Shown in pieces: positions 8,564 to 15,012 of a stretch of DNA of 20,104 nucleotides. Below the pieces are notes generated by a model that did not search any database, was not told the origin of the DNA, and worked only from the letters and a program-made list of their open reading frames with translations. Made by a program: the position numbers and the translations under genes. Location: contig CAZBNW010000043.1 in assembly GCA_964493385.1 (NCBI GenBank), positions 1 through 20,104 of the forward strand, in the 5' to 3' direction. The DNA is from Loki-b32 sp964493385. Its GTDB lineage: Archaea > Asgardarchaeota > Lokiarchaeia > Sigyniarchaeales > SOKP01. Position 1 is the stretch's first letter. Each line of letters begins with the position of its first letter.

Positions 8564-9067
8564 TTGTCTATTGAAAATAATAAAATAAATGAAATAGTGA
8601 AAAATATTACAAAACTTATTTTAACAAATTCTCAAAAAGTTATTAGAGAAATAGATCTTAGAAATTTAAGTAAAGATTTCAACTTTGATCGAATTATGAG
8701 TGATGTTTATTTGAATTTGAAAAATGTAGGTTTTGAACTTATTAAAACAAAATTCCTCGAACAACAATTTTACATTCTAACTTCTAATGGCAAAGATGAT
8801 AATATTACACCATCTCAGTATGGAATCTTAGCCTTAATAATAACTTTAAGTAAAGAGGTTGATGAAAATATAAAAATTGAGGATTTAAAAGAAATTTTCA
8901 CTGAAGTATGGGTGACTGATGTTCAATTTTTAATTGATAACGATTATTTAAGAAAGTTTGATGAGTTAGGAATAATTAAAGTCACACCATTAGGGAAAGC
9001 AACAATGAAAAATATTATCAAAGAATTGCAGCTTAAAAATTTGCTTAACGTATTTGAAACTGAATGA
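8564..9067 (+). CDS. Tandem winged-helix protein, Nse3/MAGE (KITE)-like
   Basis: This 167-residue protein resembles the Nse3/MAGE branch of KITE proteins, tandem winged-helix subunits that bind the kleisin of SMC complexes. The first winged helix covers about 8-74: helix, REIDLRNLS (28-36), helix, then NVGFELI (54-60) and QQFYILTS (67-74), the counterpart of the FGxEL...YxL pattern of MAGE proteins. The second covers about 84-150: YGILALIITLSKE (86-98), IKIEDLKEIF (103-112), LIDNDYLRK (123-131) and a final strand with TPLGKA (141-146). The TTG start at 8564 lies 11 bases after GGAG (8549-8552). It is the last gene of the operon, next to the SMC-like gene. It could instead be a generic winged-helix DNA-binding protein; a profile comparison would settle this. 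Confidence 0.75.
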   Translation: MSIENNKINEIVKNITKLILTNSQKVIREIDLRNLSKDFNFDRIMSDVYLNLKNVGFELIKTKFLEQQFYILTSNGKDDNITPSQYGILALIITLSKEVDENIKIEDLKEIFTEVWVTDVQFLIDNDYLRKFDELGIIKVTPLGKATMKNIIKELQLKNLLNVFETE

Positions 9068-9080
9068 AATCTTAAAATTT

Positions 9081-9096
9081 AAAAAATAAAAAAAAG
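9081..9096 (-). terminator. Oligo-T terminator of the SmAP3-like gene
   Basis: Directly after the minus-strand stop codon of the Sm-like gene, the minus strand reads a near-continuous run of about 14 T interrupted once. Such U-rich tracts are the usual archaeal termination signal. No comparable T-run on the plus strand follows the eight-gene operon, so its transcript may run into the antisense of this gene. Confidence 0.5.
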
Positions 9097-9525
9097 TTAT
9101 TCTTCTGGTGGACTCTCTAAATCCATTTTAAATTGTTCGAAAATCTTTCTCACACGTTCAGCTGAAGGACCAGTTCCTCTTACTTCATTTTCATCAACAA
9201 TGATTTTTCCGTTTAATATAGAGATAATATTTTGATCTTCTCTATAGTTAACATGCCCTTTTGAGAAAATCGTGGCAATTCTATCTGCTAGAGCTTGCAT
9301 AGGGAATGGTTCTTCTTCTAAACTTACAAAGCTATAAAACGTACTTCTAACAAACAATTTTGGAAATGATTTATTTTTTTCATTTTTAGCATTAACAAGA
9401 ATTAGGTTGGAGTCTTCAGAAACTCCCTTTAATTGACCAACAAAAAACTTATCTTTATCAAGATATACTTTGACGATCTTATCAATTAATGACCCTAACT
9501 CCGTATTATATTGTCTTATTGACAT
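9097..9525 (-). CDS. SmAP3-like archaeal Sm protein
   Basis: This 142-residue protein has an N-terminal Sm fold and a C-terminal alpha/beta domain, the layout of archaeal SmAP3. The Sm1 part (17-46) contains KVYLDKDKFFVGQLKG and the Sm2 part (55-71) contains KLFVRSTFYSF. The extension contains RGTGPSAERVRKIFEQF (116-132), which I associate with the SmAP3 C-terminal domain. Sm-like proteins form ring oligomers that bind U-rich RNA; the role of SmAP3 is poorly known. Length fits the family. It is the last gene of a four-gene minus-strand cluster, 64 bases after hypB, and the AT-rich gap may hold its own promoter. The usual RG/RGD RNA-binding residues of Sm2 are not obvious, as expected for this divergent branch. 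Confidence 0.8.
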   Translation of the reverse strand: MSIRQYNTELGSLIDKIVKVYLDKDKFFVGQLKGVSEDSNLILVNAKNEKNKSFPKLFVRSTFYSFVSLEEEPFPMQALADRIATIFSKGHVNYREDQNIISILNGKIIVDENEVRGTGPSAERVRKIFEQFKMDLESPPEE

Positions 9526-9589
9526 GATGGATCAGAACTTTTATGTTTAATATAATAATTATGTTCTCTTTCTTTTATTCTTAATATAA

Positions 9590-10246
9590 TTAATTTAAAA
9601 TCTCATTTATAAGTTTGGAGATATTTTCTCCAGTTGTAGCGCTTGTTATAAAGATTTTAAGATTTGGATTAATAATTTTCGCATCTTTTATCATATCTTC
9701 AATAATAACATCCATAATATCTTTTAAATCAATTTTATTAATAACTGCAATATCAGAATATTTAAATAACATGGGATGCTTTTGAATTACCCAAGGTCCT
9801 TCTGTTATGGAAACTATTACAATCCGTTTCTCAGCACCAAGAATAAAATCAGAAGGACAAATCAAATTCCCCACATTTTCTATGAAAAGAATGTCAACTT
9901 CATTTAAATCATAATTTTTTAAAACTTGGGAAATATGATATGAATTCAAGGCACATTCCCGACCTGTATTAATCTGAATTGTTCTAACACCATGTTTTTC
10001 AATTCTATCTGCATCTATTCTAGTAGCTACATCACCATTAATAACAAAAATTCTATAATCTTTTGTGATTCTTTCAGTAATACTTTCTATAATTGCTGTT
10101 TTTCCTGCTCCTATTGCTCCAACAAAATCGAAAGCTCTTATATTTTTCTCTTTTAATATCTGCTTATTTTGTTCTGCCAATCTATCGTTATTTTCAATCA
10201 AATCTTCATTTAACTCAATGATTCGCGAAATTTTTTTTTCAGACAT
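9590..10246 (-). CDS. hypB: HypB, GTPase of [NiFe]-hydrogenase nickel insertion
   Basis: This 218-residue cytoplasmic GTPase matches HypB, which with HypA delivers nickel to [NiFe] hydrogenase. It shows Walker A GAIGAGKT (43-50), GDVATRIDADRI (71-82), ENVGNLICPSDF (123-134), and the G4 motif NKID (170-173). Length is typical of archaeal HypB, without an N-terminal histidine-rich or CXXCGC nickel site. Oddly, the metal-binding CH pair, normally in TGKxCHLD, reads TGRECALN here: C98 is kept, the histidine is replaced by A99, and the second cysteine C130 is present. Metal handling may therefore differ. No other hyp or hydrogenase gene is in the window. The neighbours are an AN1-rhomboid protein upstream and a Sm-like protein downstream, so it appears separated from its usual cluster. 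Confidence 0.93.
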   Translation of the reverse strand: MSEKKISRIIELNEDLIENNDRLAEQNKQILKEKNIRAFDFVGAIGAGKTAIIESITERITKDYRIFVINGDVATRIDADRIEKHGVRTIQINTGRECALNSYHISQVLKNYDLNEVDILFIENVGNLICPSDFILGAEKRIVIVSITEGPWVIQKHPMLFKYSDIAVINKIDLKDIMDVIIEDMIKDAKIINPNLKIFITSATTGENISKLINEILN

Positions 10247-10311
10247 TATTAAAAAAAAATCTTGTTCTTAGATAATTTTTACTGATTTAGACAAAAAATT
10301 TAAAGTAGGAT

Positions 10312-11238
10312 TTATTGTTTCCCAAATTTATACTTATATACAATATAAGCTCCTAAAACTCCACCTAATTCAGGTAAATAAAATGCTATATATATTGGCT
10401 CATATAGCGCATATAATAATGCAGGAATTAATCGAAATAATATAATTATTATTAAAAAAGCTCTTCCTTTCATTCTAATGGGAAGAAAATACATTACTGC
10501 AGTAATTCGTTGGTTCATTATTGGAAATATTGAATATGATATTAGACTTAGTATTCCACCCCAAGCTAATCCTACTGGAACAACAAAATGCTCTAGGGGA
10601 TAGTAAAATACTAATGAAATTCTTAGTAAGACATAAAACATTGCTGAGAATAAACATCCTATGAGATATATTTTAATTAAAAATTTAGTACCATAACTCA
10701 TTTCAATATTTCTAGTCATAAAATATAAAATATACAACATAATAAACAAGAAAAATAAACTTAAAATATCACCAGAGCTAACCAAAAGACTAGTAAAAAA
10801 AGTGTAGTATGTAAACTTATACACTAATCCGTTTAAACTCAAATAGATATATTGAGGGATTTCATTATAGGAAAAAATTAAAGCGACAATTGAAAATAAC
10901 ATAATCATAATAAATAAAATCTTAGTACCTTGATATTGGGATGATTTTGCATAAGGTCTTTTATAACTCCGCAATAATCTTTCTCTTTGTTTTTCCTGTC
11001 TTTTTAAATATTTTTCTTCATCTAAATAAACACGTGGTAGTGGCTTTTTTGAAACAACATCTTTCGATCTTCGGGGGGATTCTCTTTGTGTAGTTGGAAT
11101 AACTGGCACATGTTTTAACTCAAATGTACATTCGTGGTTTTCAGGTAAACGATGTTTTTTACAATAAGTTCCTGCACAGTATTTACAAGTAAATGGTAAA
11201 TAACTAATTTGACCGCCACAAAATTCACAAAATGTCAG
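10312..11238 (-). CDS. AN1 zinc finger-rhomboid fusion, catalytically dead; CTG start
   Basis: This is a 308-residue membrane protein if started at CTG (11236-11238). Residues 4-37 form a perfect AN1 zinc finger (C4, C7, C18, C21, C26, H29, H35, C37). A basic linker follows, then about six membrane segments (from about 105 on) with rhomboid features such as IEMSYGTKFL in the TM2 region. The catalytic serine motif GxSG reads GLAWG (about 223-227) and the catalytic AHLGG reads PELGG (about 289-293), so both Ser and His are lost. This points to an iRhom/derlin-like pseudoprotease. A GTG at 11109 would begin after the finger; I reject it because the finger is intact in frame and numbered exactly like that of the next gene. 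Only CTG or ATT (11242-11244) are available after the TGA at 11245-11247. AN1-rhomboid fusions are known in archaea (for example Haloferax RhoII). Confidence 0.85.
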   Translation of the reverse strand: MTFCEFCGGQISYLPFTCKYCAGTYCKKHRLPENHECTFELKHVPVIPTTQRESPRRSKDVVSKKPLPRVYLDEEKYLKRQEKQRERLLRSYKRPYAKSSQYQGTKILFIMIMLFSIVALIFSYNEIPQYIYLSLNGLVYKFTYYTFFTSLLVSSGDILSLFFLFIMLYILYFMTRNIEMSYGTKFLIKIYLIGCLFSAMFYVLLRISLVFYYPLEHFVVPVGLAWGGILSLISYSIFPIMNQRITAVMYFLPIRMKGRAFLIIIILFRLIPALLYALYEPIYIAFYLPELGGVLGAYIVYKYKFGKQ

Positions 11239-11244
11239 TTTAAT

Positions 11245-11249
11245 TCACC
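11245..11249 (-). promoter_or_regulatory. Shine-Dalgarno GGTGA supporting the CTG start
   Basis: On the minus strand GGTGA stands six bases before CTG at 11236-11238. The same GGTGA core, with seven bases of spacing, precedes the GTG start of the zinc-ribbon gene ending at 13443. It overlaps the in-frame TGA, so no longer reading frame is possible. Confidence 0.55.
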
Positions 11250-11431
11250 AAGAAAGCAATAAATTATTTCAATACCTTCATCAAAGAATCTAAAAGTATA
11301 ATAATTTAAAATTATAATCCTTCATAATTTTTACTTTTTATTTTTTTCCTCTCTTTTATTTAATCCTGAAAGTTTTAAAATTTTGAAAGAAATAAAAAGT
11401 TTTTATTAGGGCTCCAAATTCTCTTTCACTT

Positions 11432-12427
11432 TTATGGAAAATAAGGATTAGAACCGATTGGAGCATAAATAAGCATATATGTTATTATTAATAGCACTAA
11501 TAATGAACCACATAGAGCCAGATATACTTTTTTATTCCATTTCCAAATGTTTTGCCCATCTAGGATACCAATTGGAATCATATTAAATGTACCTAGCATG
11601 AAATTTAAATTCGCAGCTAACCCGATTAACATGTTGAGTGGATAATAATAAGATGGAATTATGAAAGAGACAATGAAGAGGATGGTACCGTATACAAGAT
11701 TAACTGTAGGTCCAGCTGCTTTACACAAACCTGTAGTTCTATCTATTTTACTTAACCCTAAAACAACAACAGCCCCTGGTAAAGCTAATGAAGGGAAACT
11801 TGGTCCGCCTAATAATGAATATAAGCCAAATATAAGTCCTGAAACTGTTAAAATCATTCCAAATGTTAATAATCTAAATTTTGTTTGAAGTCCAAAATGT
11901 ATTGCTACTTGTCTATGCCCTAATTCGTGGAAAAGAAAAGCTGTAGCATAATAACCTGCCAACATAAAAATTGCCCATGTAAGCCCAAAATCGATTAATT
12001 GCTGGTTGTAGAAGATTAATATACCAATAATAAAAATGAGCGATACACCAATTATAAAATGTAAAAGTTCTGATTTATGAGGCAATAAGATTCCTTTAAA
12101 TTCAATTCCTGAATCAGGATCAAAAGCGTTTACTGGGATTTGACTTTCTTGGCGATACCAAGTATATGTTCCATCTGTAGTCCCTCGTATTTCTCCGGAT
12201 GTAACTGGTTGTTGATACATTTGTTCTTGAGAAATTGGTGATACTTGGGAATTCTGATTATACGTTTGAGATGTTGTTGGAGATTGTTGTATTCTTAAAC
12301 TGTCTCTTACAATATTACAATCATGATTTATTGGTTCTTTATGTCTTATACAATAATTATATCCACAATCATTACAATAAAAGGGTTCTCCAACTATTTC
12401 TTCCCCACAATGAGCACAATTTGCCAT
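11432..12427 (-). CDS. AN1 zinc finger-site-2 protease (M50) fusion
   Basis: This 331-residue membrane protein carries an AN1 finger (C4, C7, C18, C21, C26, H29, H35, C37), then a low-complexity Q/S/T-rich linker (about 45-100), and a site-2 metalloprotease domain. The zinc-binding motif HELGH lies at 167-171 in a membrane helix, and the third ligand motif NMIPIGILDG is at 282-291, matching NxxPxxxxDG. Several further hydrophobic helices (about 120-140, 150-166, 185-205, 240-260, 262-280, 300-320) fit the family. It is expected to cleave substrates within the membrane, and all catalytic residues are present. No PDZ domain is visible. The ATG is preceded by AGGTAG. It lies upstream of the AN1-rhomboid gene on the same strand with a gap of about 190 bases. 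The shared AN1 finger suggests the two recognise a common cytosolic partner. Confidence 0.93.
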   Translation of the reverse strand: MANCAHCGEEIVGEPFYCNDCGYNYCIRHKEPINHDCNIVRDSLRIQQSPTTSQTYNQNSQVSPISQEQMYQQPVTSGEIRGTTDGTYTWYRQESQIPVNAFDPDSGIEFKGILLPHKSELLHFIIGVSLIFIIGILIFYNQQLIDFGLTWAIFMLAGYYATAFLFHELGHRQVAIHFGLQTKFRLLTFGMILTVSGLIFGLYSLLGGPSFPSLALPGAVVVLGLSKIDRTTGLCKAAGPTVNLVYGTILFIVSFIIPSYYYPLNMLIGLAANLNFMLGTFNMIPIGILDGQNIWKWNKKVYLALCGSLLVLLIITYMLIYAPIGSNPYFP

Positions 12428-12647
12428 AATTACTACCTATTATAATGTATTTAATTTTTAAAAGAAATACTTTTTTAATAAATTATAAAATTAAAGACTT
12501 AAAATTTTATTGACCTTCCTTTTTCTTAAAATTTATCTTGAAATCTTTAATTGTCTCTCCTAAGACTTATTAATGTTAAATTAAGTAAAATATATTAAGC
12601 TGAAGTATATTAATTAATTAAAGTTAAAGATTTCAGAAGTGGATGTT

Positions 12648-12803
12648 ATGAGTGAAGATGAAAATGAAAATGAGATGTCACTGGATGAGGAGCGTAAGAA
12701 ATTAAAAGAAATGGGAATCAATAGTACATGGGATATCTTGACAACTGGTGAAAAGAAAAAGAAAAAACCGGAAGATAAACCTGCTTATAGGGGATTTAAA
12801 TAA
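12648..12803 (+). CDS. Small conserved-looking protein of 51 residues
   Basis: This short gene starts at ATG 12648, with GGATG a few bases upstream, and ends at TAA 12801-12803. An in-frame GTG at 12639 would add three residues. The protein has an acidic N-terminus (SEDENENE), a predicted helix (LDEERKKLKEMG), a central WDILTTGEKKKKK and a C-terminal PAYRGFK. An upstream AT-rich region with a possible TATA box (about 12586-12596) fits a promoter. I do not recognise a family. It is probably cytoplasmic; the WDIL-basic layout faintly recalls the N-terminus of the neighbouring zinc-ribbon protein (MGLDKWLKSED, then KKKK). Codon use is like the neighbours, supporting a real gene. Confidence 0.6.
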   Translation: MSEDENENEMSLDEERKKLKEMGINSTWDILTTGEKKKKKPEDKPAYRGFK

Positions 12804-12923
12804 TTTCTTAAATATTAGCTTTTAATTTCTTTAAAATTTTAAAAAATTCTTTATTATCCAAAAAATAATTATAGATCGTAGCATTAAGTTTAAATGTTAA
12901 CACCCTAATTTAGACGATCAAAA

Positions 12924-13190
12924 ATGGGTCATACGGTATATTGTCCTACTTGTGAACGTGAGGTGGTACTACGACGGAAGAATTTTGATCACGTTTATCA
13001 TGAGGTCCTGTGTTTTATGGTATTCTTAACCTTAGGGCTTGGGTTTATCATATATTTTATTCTGAAGTATTCAAAAAAGCCTAATACATGCCCGAACTGT
13101 GAATCAGTATTTGATTTAAAAAGTCTGCCCTCAAAAACATTGAGTATCAAACAGTCTTTAGGTTCTAAAAACAAATTCACTCTGCCTTAG
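12924..13190 (+). CDS. Small zinc-ribbon membrane protein
   Basis: This 88-residue protein has CPTC at 7-10 and CPNC at 56-59, which could together bind one zinc. Between them a hydrophobic segment (about 27-48) is long enough for one membrane helix, or a tight hairpin, so the two halves of the zinc site would need to come together at the membrane surface. The ATG at 12924 lies about 34 bases from a possible TATA box (12886-12894), so the leader is short and no Shine-Dalgarno sequence is evident. The family is unknown to me. Its 3' end overlaps the convergent zinc-ribbon gene by 14 bases. Confidence 0.7.
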   Translation: MGHTVYCPTCEREVVLRRKNFDHVYHEVLCFMVFLTLGLGFIIYFILKYSKKPNTCPNCESVFDLKSLPSKTLSIKQSLGSKNKFTLP

Positions 13191-13443
13191 TTTTCATTTT
13201 TTTATTGCATCTAGGGCAGGTTTTATCATCATCAGTAAGTTCTTTCTTCATAATTGTTTTTTGATATTTGCATTTTGCATTTGGACAAACAAGCGTATAT
13301 TTTTTCAAATCTATTGATTGTTTATCAAGAACTTTATTCTGTACCTGTTGACCTTTAATTTTTTTCGCTTGAACGGGAGGTTCCTTTTTTTTCTTTGTTT
13401 TTGTTTCTATATCTTCCGACTTGAGCCACTTGTCTAAACCCAC
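13177..13443 (-). CDS. Small basic zinc-ribbon protein
   Basis: This 88-residue cytoplasmic protein has a charged, lysine-rich N-terminal half (MGLDKWLKSED then KKKKE) and a C-terminal zinc ribbon made by C53, C58, C76 and C79 (CPNAKC and CPRC). The GTG start at 13441-13443 is well supported by AAGGTGA seven bases upstream. Zinc ribbons of this size often bind nucleic acid or ribosomal/transcription partners, but I cannot name a family. It is convergent with, and overlaps by 14 bases, the small zinc-ribbon membrane protein. Confidence 0.7.
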   Translation of the reverse strand: MGLDKWLKSEDIETKTKKKKEPPVQAKKIKGQQVQNKVLDKQSIDLKKYTLVCPNAKCKYQKTIMKKELTDDDKTCPRCNKKMKTKAE

Positions 13444-13531
13444 TCGATATTCACCTTAGAAATCTCTAATTTTAAAGAAAACTTAAAATATACAATTAAA
13501 AAAATAATTTCCTAAGCTTAATCCTAATAAA

Positions 13532-13556
13532 TAAAAAAAGAGAAAAAAAATAAAAA
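13532..13556 (-). terminator. Oligo-T terminator of the SAM synthetase gene
   Basis: On the minus strand, about 20 bases after the synthetase stop codon, come several runs of T (five, eight and seven) separated by single other bases. This is the U-rich signal expected for archaeal termination. Confidence 0.5.
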
Positions 13557-13578
13557 TTTGTTTGTCAACAATAATTTG

Positions 13579-14823
13579 TTAAAATACCTGTACGTCACCG
13601 GCTATTAGTCTTTTTCTTAAATCAAGAAAACTATTTTTGCTCATTTTTTCATCAAAAACTTCATTAGCAATCTTTCTTACCGACTCAAAATTAACATTCT
13701 CTGCTTCAATTAATTCAATTGAAGAAATCCAAGGATCTGTTATCTTTCTACCTATTTGAGATAACAATTTAACATGTGCTTCTATTATATCCCCTTGCCC
13801 TTTATTAACTATTTCTCTAGCAATTTCCGTACTTATTACATTGTATAATTTTCCTACATGATTTATTGGATTTTTTCCACAAACAGCCTCCAAGCTCATG
13901 GTTCTACAAGGAGTTATAAGACCATTAGATCTATTGCCTCTTCCTACCTCCCCGTCATCCCCGGCTTCCGCACTAGTTCCCGTAATCGTAAGATACAGAA
14001 TCCCTTTCTCTATATTATCTGCTACATTTACTTGGCAAGTAACATCTCGTTCAGGGATAATATCTGCAGCCAAGTCCAATACTGCATCTCTGATTTGATT
14101 AGTATAGCTTACATATTCACTCGCATCGTTGATATATTTGCTAATCATTGCTGCTGCAACAGTAATTCCGACTTCATTTTCAGTCCTTTCTACCATAATT
14201 TTCACATCTTCCCCCGAAGCCTCACATCTGTCCTTAAATTTATCCGAATTAATCATCCTTTCTGCTTCCAAAGCTATTTTTTCAACATCTGAATAAGGAG
14301 CATATCCTACTCCAAAACTAGTATCATTAGCGAGTGGAATTTCTTCAGAATGATGAGATTCATCAAAAACTCCTGTCAAATCTATCGATCCTGGTCGAAC
14401 AGCATAATCAAACTGGATATCTTTGTTTAAATCAAGGTTTCTAAAAATACTGGAAAGTACCTTGCGCTGAGTTTCTATACAAATAGTCGGAATAGGGATA
14501 TATTCAAGTTTATTTGTCCCATCACCGCATTCTGTAAGAATCTGATTTATTGCTCTTCCAACAATGAGAAAATATTGTGGTTGGATAATTTGTCCGCCAC
14601 CATATTTTGGTATCGCCGTGCCCCCGACGAGAGCAGCCTTATCGACATTATGATGGTAAACACGACCGAAATTCTCTAAGTAGTAAGTACATAGTGCTCT
14701 GGAGCAAGCATCAGCAACAGCATCGCAAACAGTATCAGGATGTCCAATCCCCTTCCTTTCACAGAGTTCTGGGATTTCACTTTTTTCAATTGGTAAAAAG
14801 TTAGCACGAGTAATTTTAAACAT
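13579..14823 (-). CDS. mat: S-adenosylmethionine synthetase, archaeal type
   Basis: This 414-residue enzyme makes S-adenosylmethionine from methionine and ATP. It belongs to the archaeal family, distinct in sequence from bacterial MetK. Recognised segments are CERKGIGHPDTVCDAVAD (21-38), VDKAALVGGTAIPKYGGG (60-77), and near the C-terminal third GRGNRSNGLITPCRTMS and EAVCGKNPINHVGKLYN. Length is normal (about 400 residues) and no key segment is missing. The start ATG is followed by the usual N-terminal sequence. A TATA-like box (14846-14855 on the minus strand) about 28 bases before the ATG suggests a leaderless or very short-leader transcript. Base composition is slightly less AT-rich than the operon on the left. 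It is divergent from an HTH-CBS regulator, which may control it. Confidence 0.97.
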   Translation of the reverse strand: MFKITRANFLPIEKSEIPELCERKGIGHPDTVCDAVADACSRALCTYYLENFGRVYHHNVDKAALVGGTAIPKYGGGQIIQPQYFLIVGRAINQILTECGDGTNKLEYIPIPTICIETQRKVLSSIFRNLDLNKDIQFDYAVRPGSIDLTGVFDESHHSEEIPLANDTSFGVGYAPYSDVEKIALEAERMINSDKFKDRCEASGEDVKIMVERTENEVGITVAAAMISKYINDASEYVSYTNQIRDAVLDLAADIIPERDVTCQVNVADNIEKGILYLTITGTSAEAGDDGEVGRGNRSNGLITPCRTMSLEAVCGKNPINHVGKLYNVISTEIAREIVNKGQGDIIEAHVKLLSQIGRKITDPWISSIELIEAENVNFESVRKIANEVFDEKMSKNSFLDLRKRLIAGDVQVF

Positions 14824-14845
14824 TTCATTTAACCAACTTCTTAAT

Positions 14846-14855
14846 TATATAAATA
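14846..14855 (-). promoter_or_regulatory. mat: Candidate TATA box for the SAM synthetase gene
   Basis: The minus strand reads TATTTATATA, close to the archaeal TATA consensus, centred about 28 bases before the start codon. This spacing implies transcription beginning at or just before the ATG. Confidence 0.4.
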
Positions 14856-14910
14856 GTTCTTTTAAATATGTTTTTAAATTAATTATCAGTTAAATTCCTT
14901 ATTAAATGAA

Positions 14911-14929
14911 AAATGCAGTCGTTGCATTT
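14911..14929. promoter_or_regulatory. Inverted repeat, candidate operator
   Basis: AAATGCA (14911-14917) and TGCATTT (14923-14929) form perfect 7-base arms around the 5-base spacer GTCGT. It lies in the divergent region between SAM synthetase and the HTH-CBS regulator, about one operator length from both promoters. A dimeric XRE-type regulator would bind such a site; binding by the neighbouring regulator is an inference. Confidence 0.35.
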
Positions 14930-14952
14930 CATATTGGATTATAATTAATAAC

Positions 14953-14997
14953 CTTTATAAATATTTTGTAATTATAATATGCATAAAAAGCATAAAA
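14953..14997 (+). promoter_or_regulatory. Candidate promoter region of the HTH-CBS gene
   Basis: CTTTATAAATATT (14953-14965) is a TATA-like box 50-60 bases before the ATG. A direct repeat GCATAAAA (14981-14988 and 14990-14997) follows and could be a second TATA element or a regulator site. No Shine-Dalgarno sequence precedes the ATG at 15013, so the transcript may be leaderless. Confidence 0.35.
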
Positions 14998-15012
14998 TAT
15001 CCTTATTAAACT

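Noticed and set aside
2226..9067. Operon as a Wadjet (JetABCD) or MukBEF/SMC-ScpAB system
   Set aside because: There is no intact SMC ATPase, no recognisable kleisin, and no Toprim nuclease like JetD; only a KITE-like protein and a degenerate SMC-like protein are seen.
10312..11109. Rhomboid-like protein starting at GTG 11109
   Set aside because: It would discard a perfect in-frame AN1 finger that has a Shine-Dalgarno sequence before the CTG codon.
12235..12429. Plus-strand open frame opposite the AN1 protease
   Set aside because: It is antisense to the AN1 finger and its linker, with no start signal or protein-like composition.
12428..12647. Small RNA or CRISPR-like content in the divergent intergenic region
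   Set aside because: It is simply AT-rich with no repeats or stable GC-containing hairpin that I can see; promoters explain it.
13858..14292. Plus-strand open frame inside SAM synthetase
   Set aside because: It lies opposite a clearly functional gene, and its translation has no family features; it is a shadow of the synthetase.
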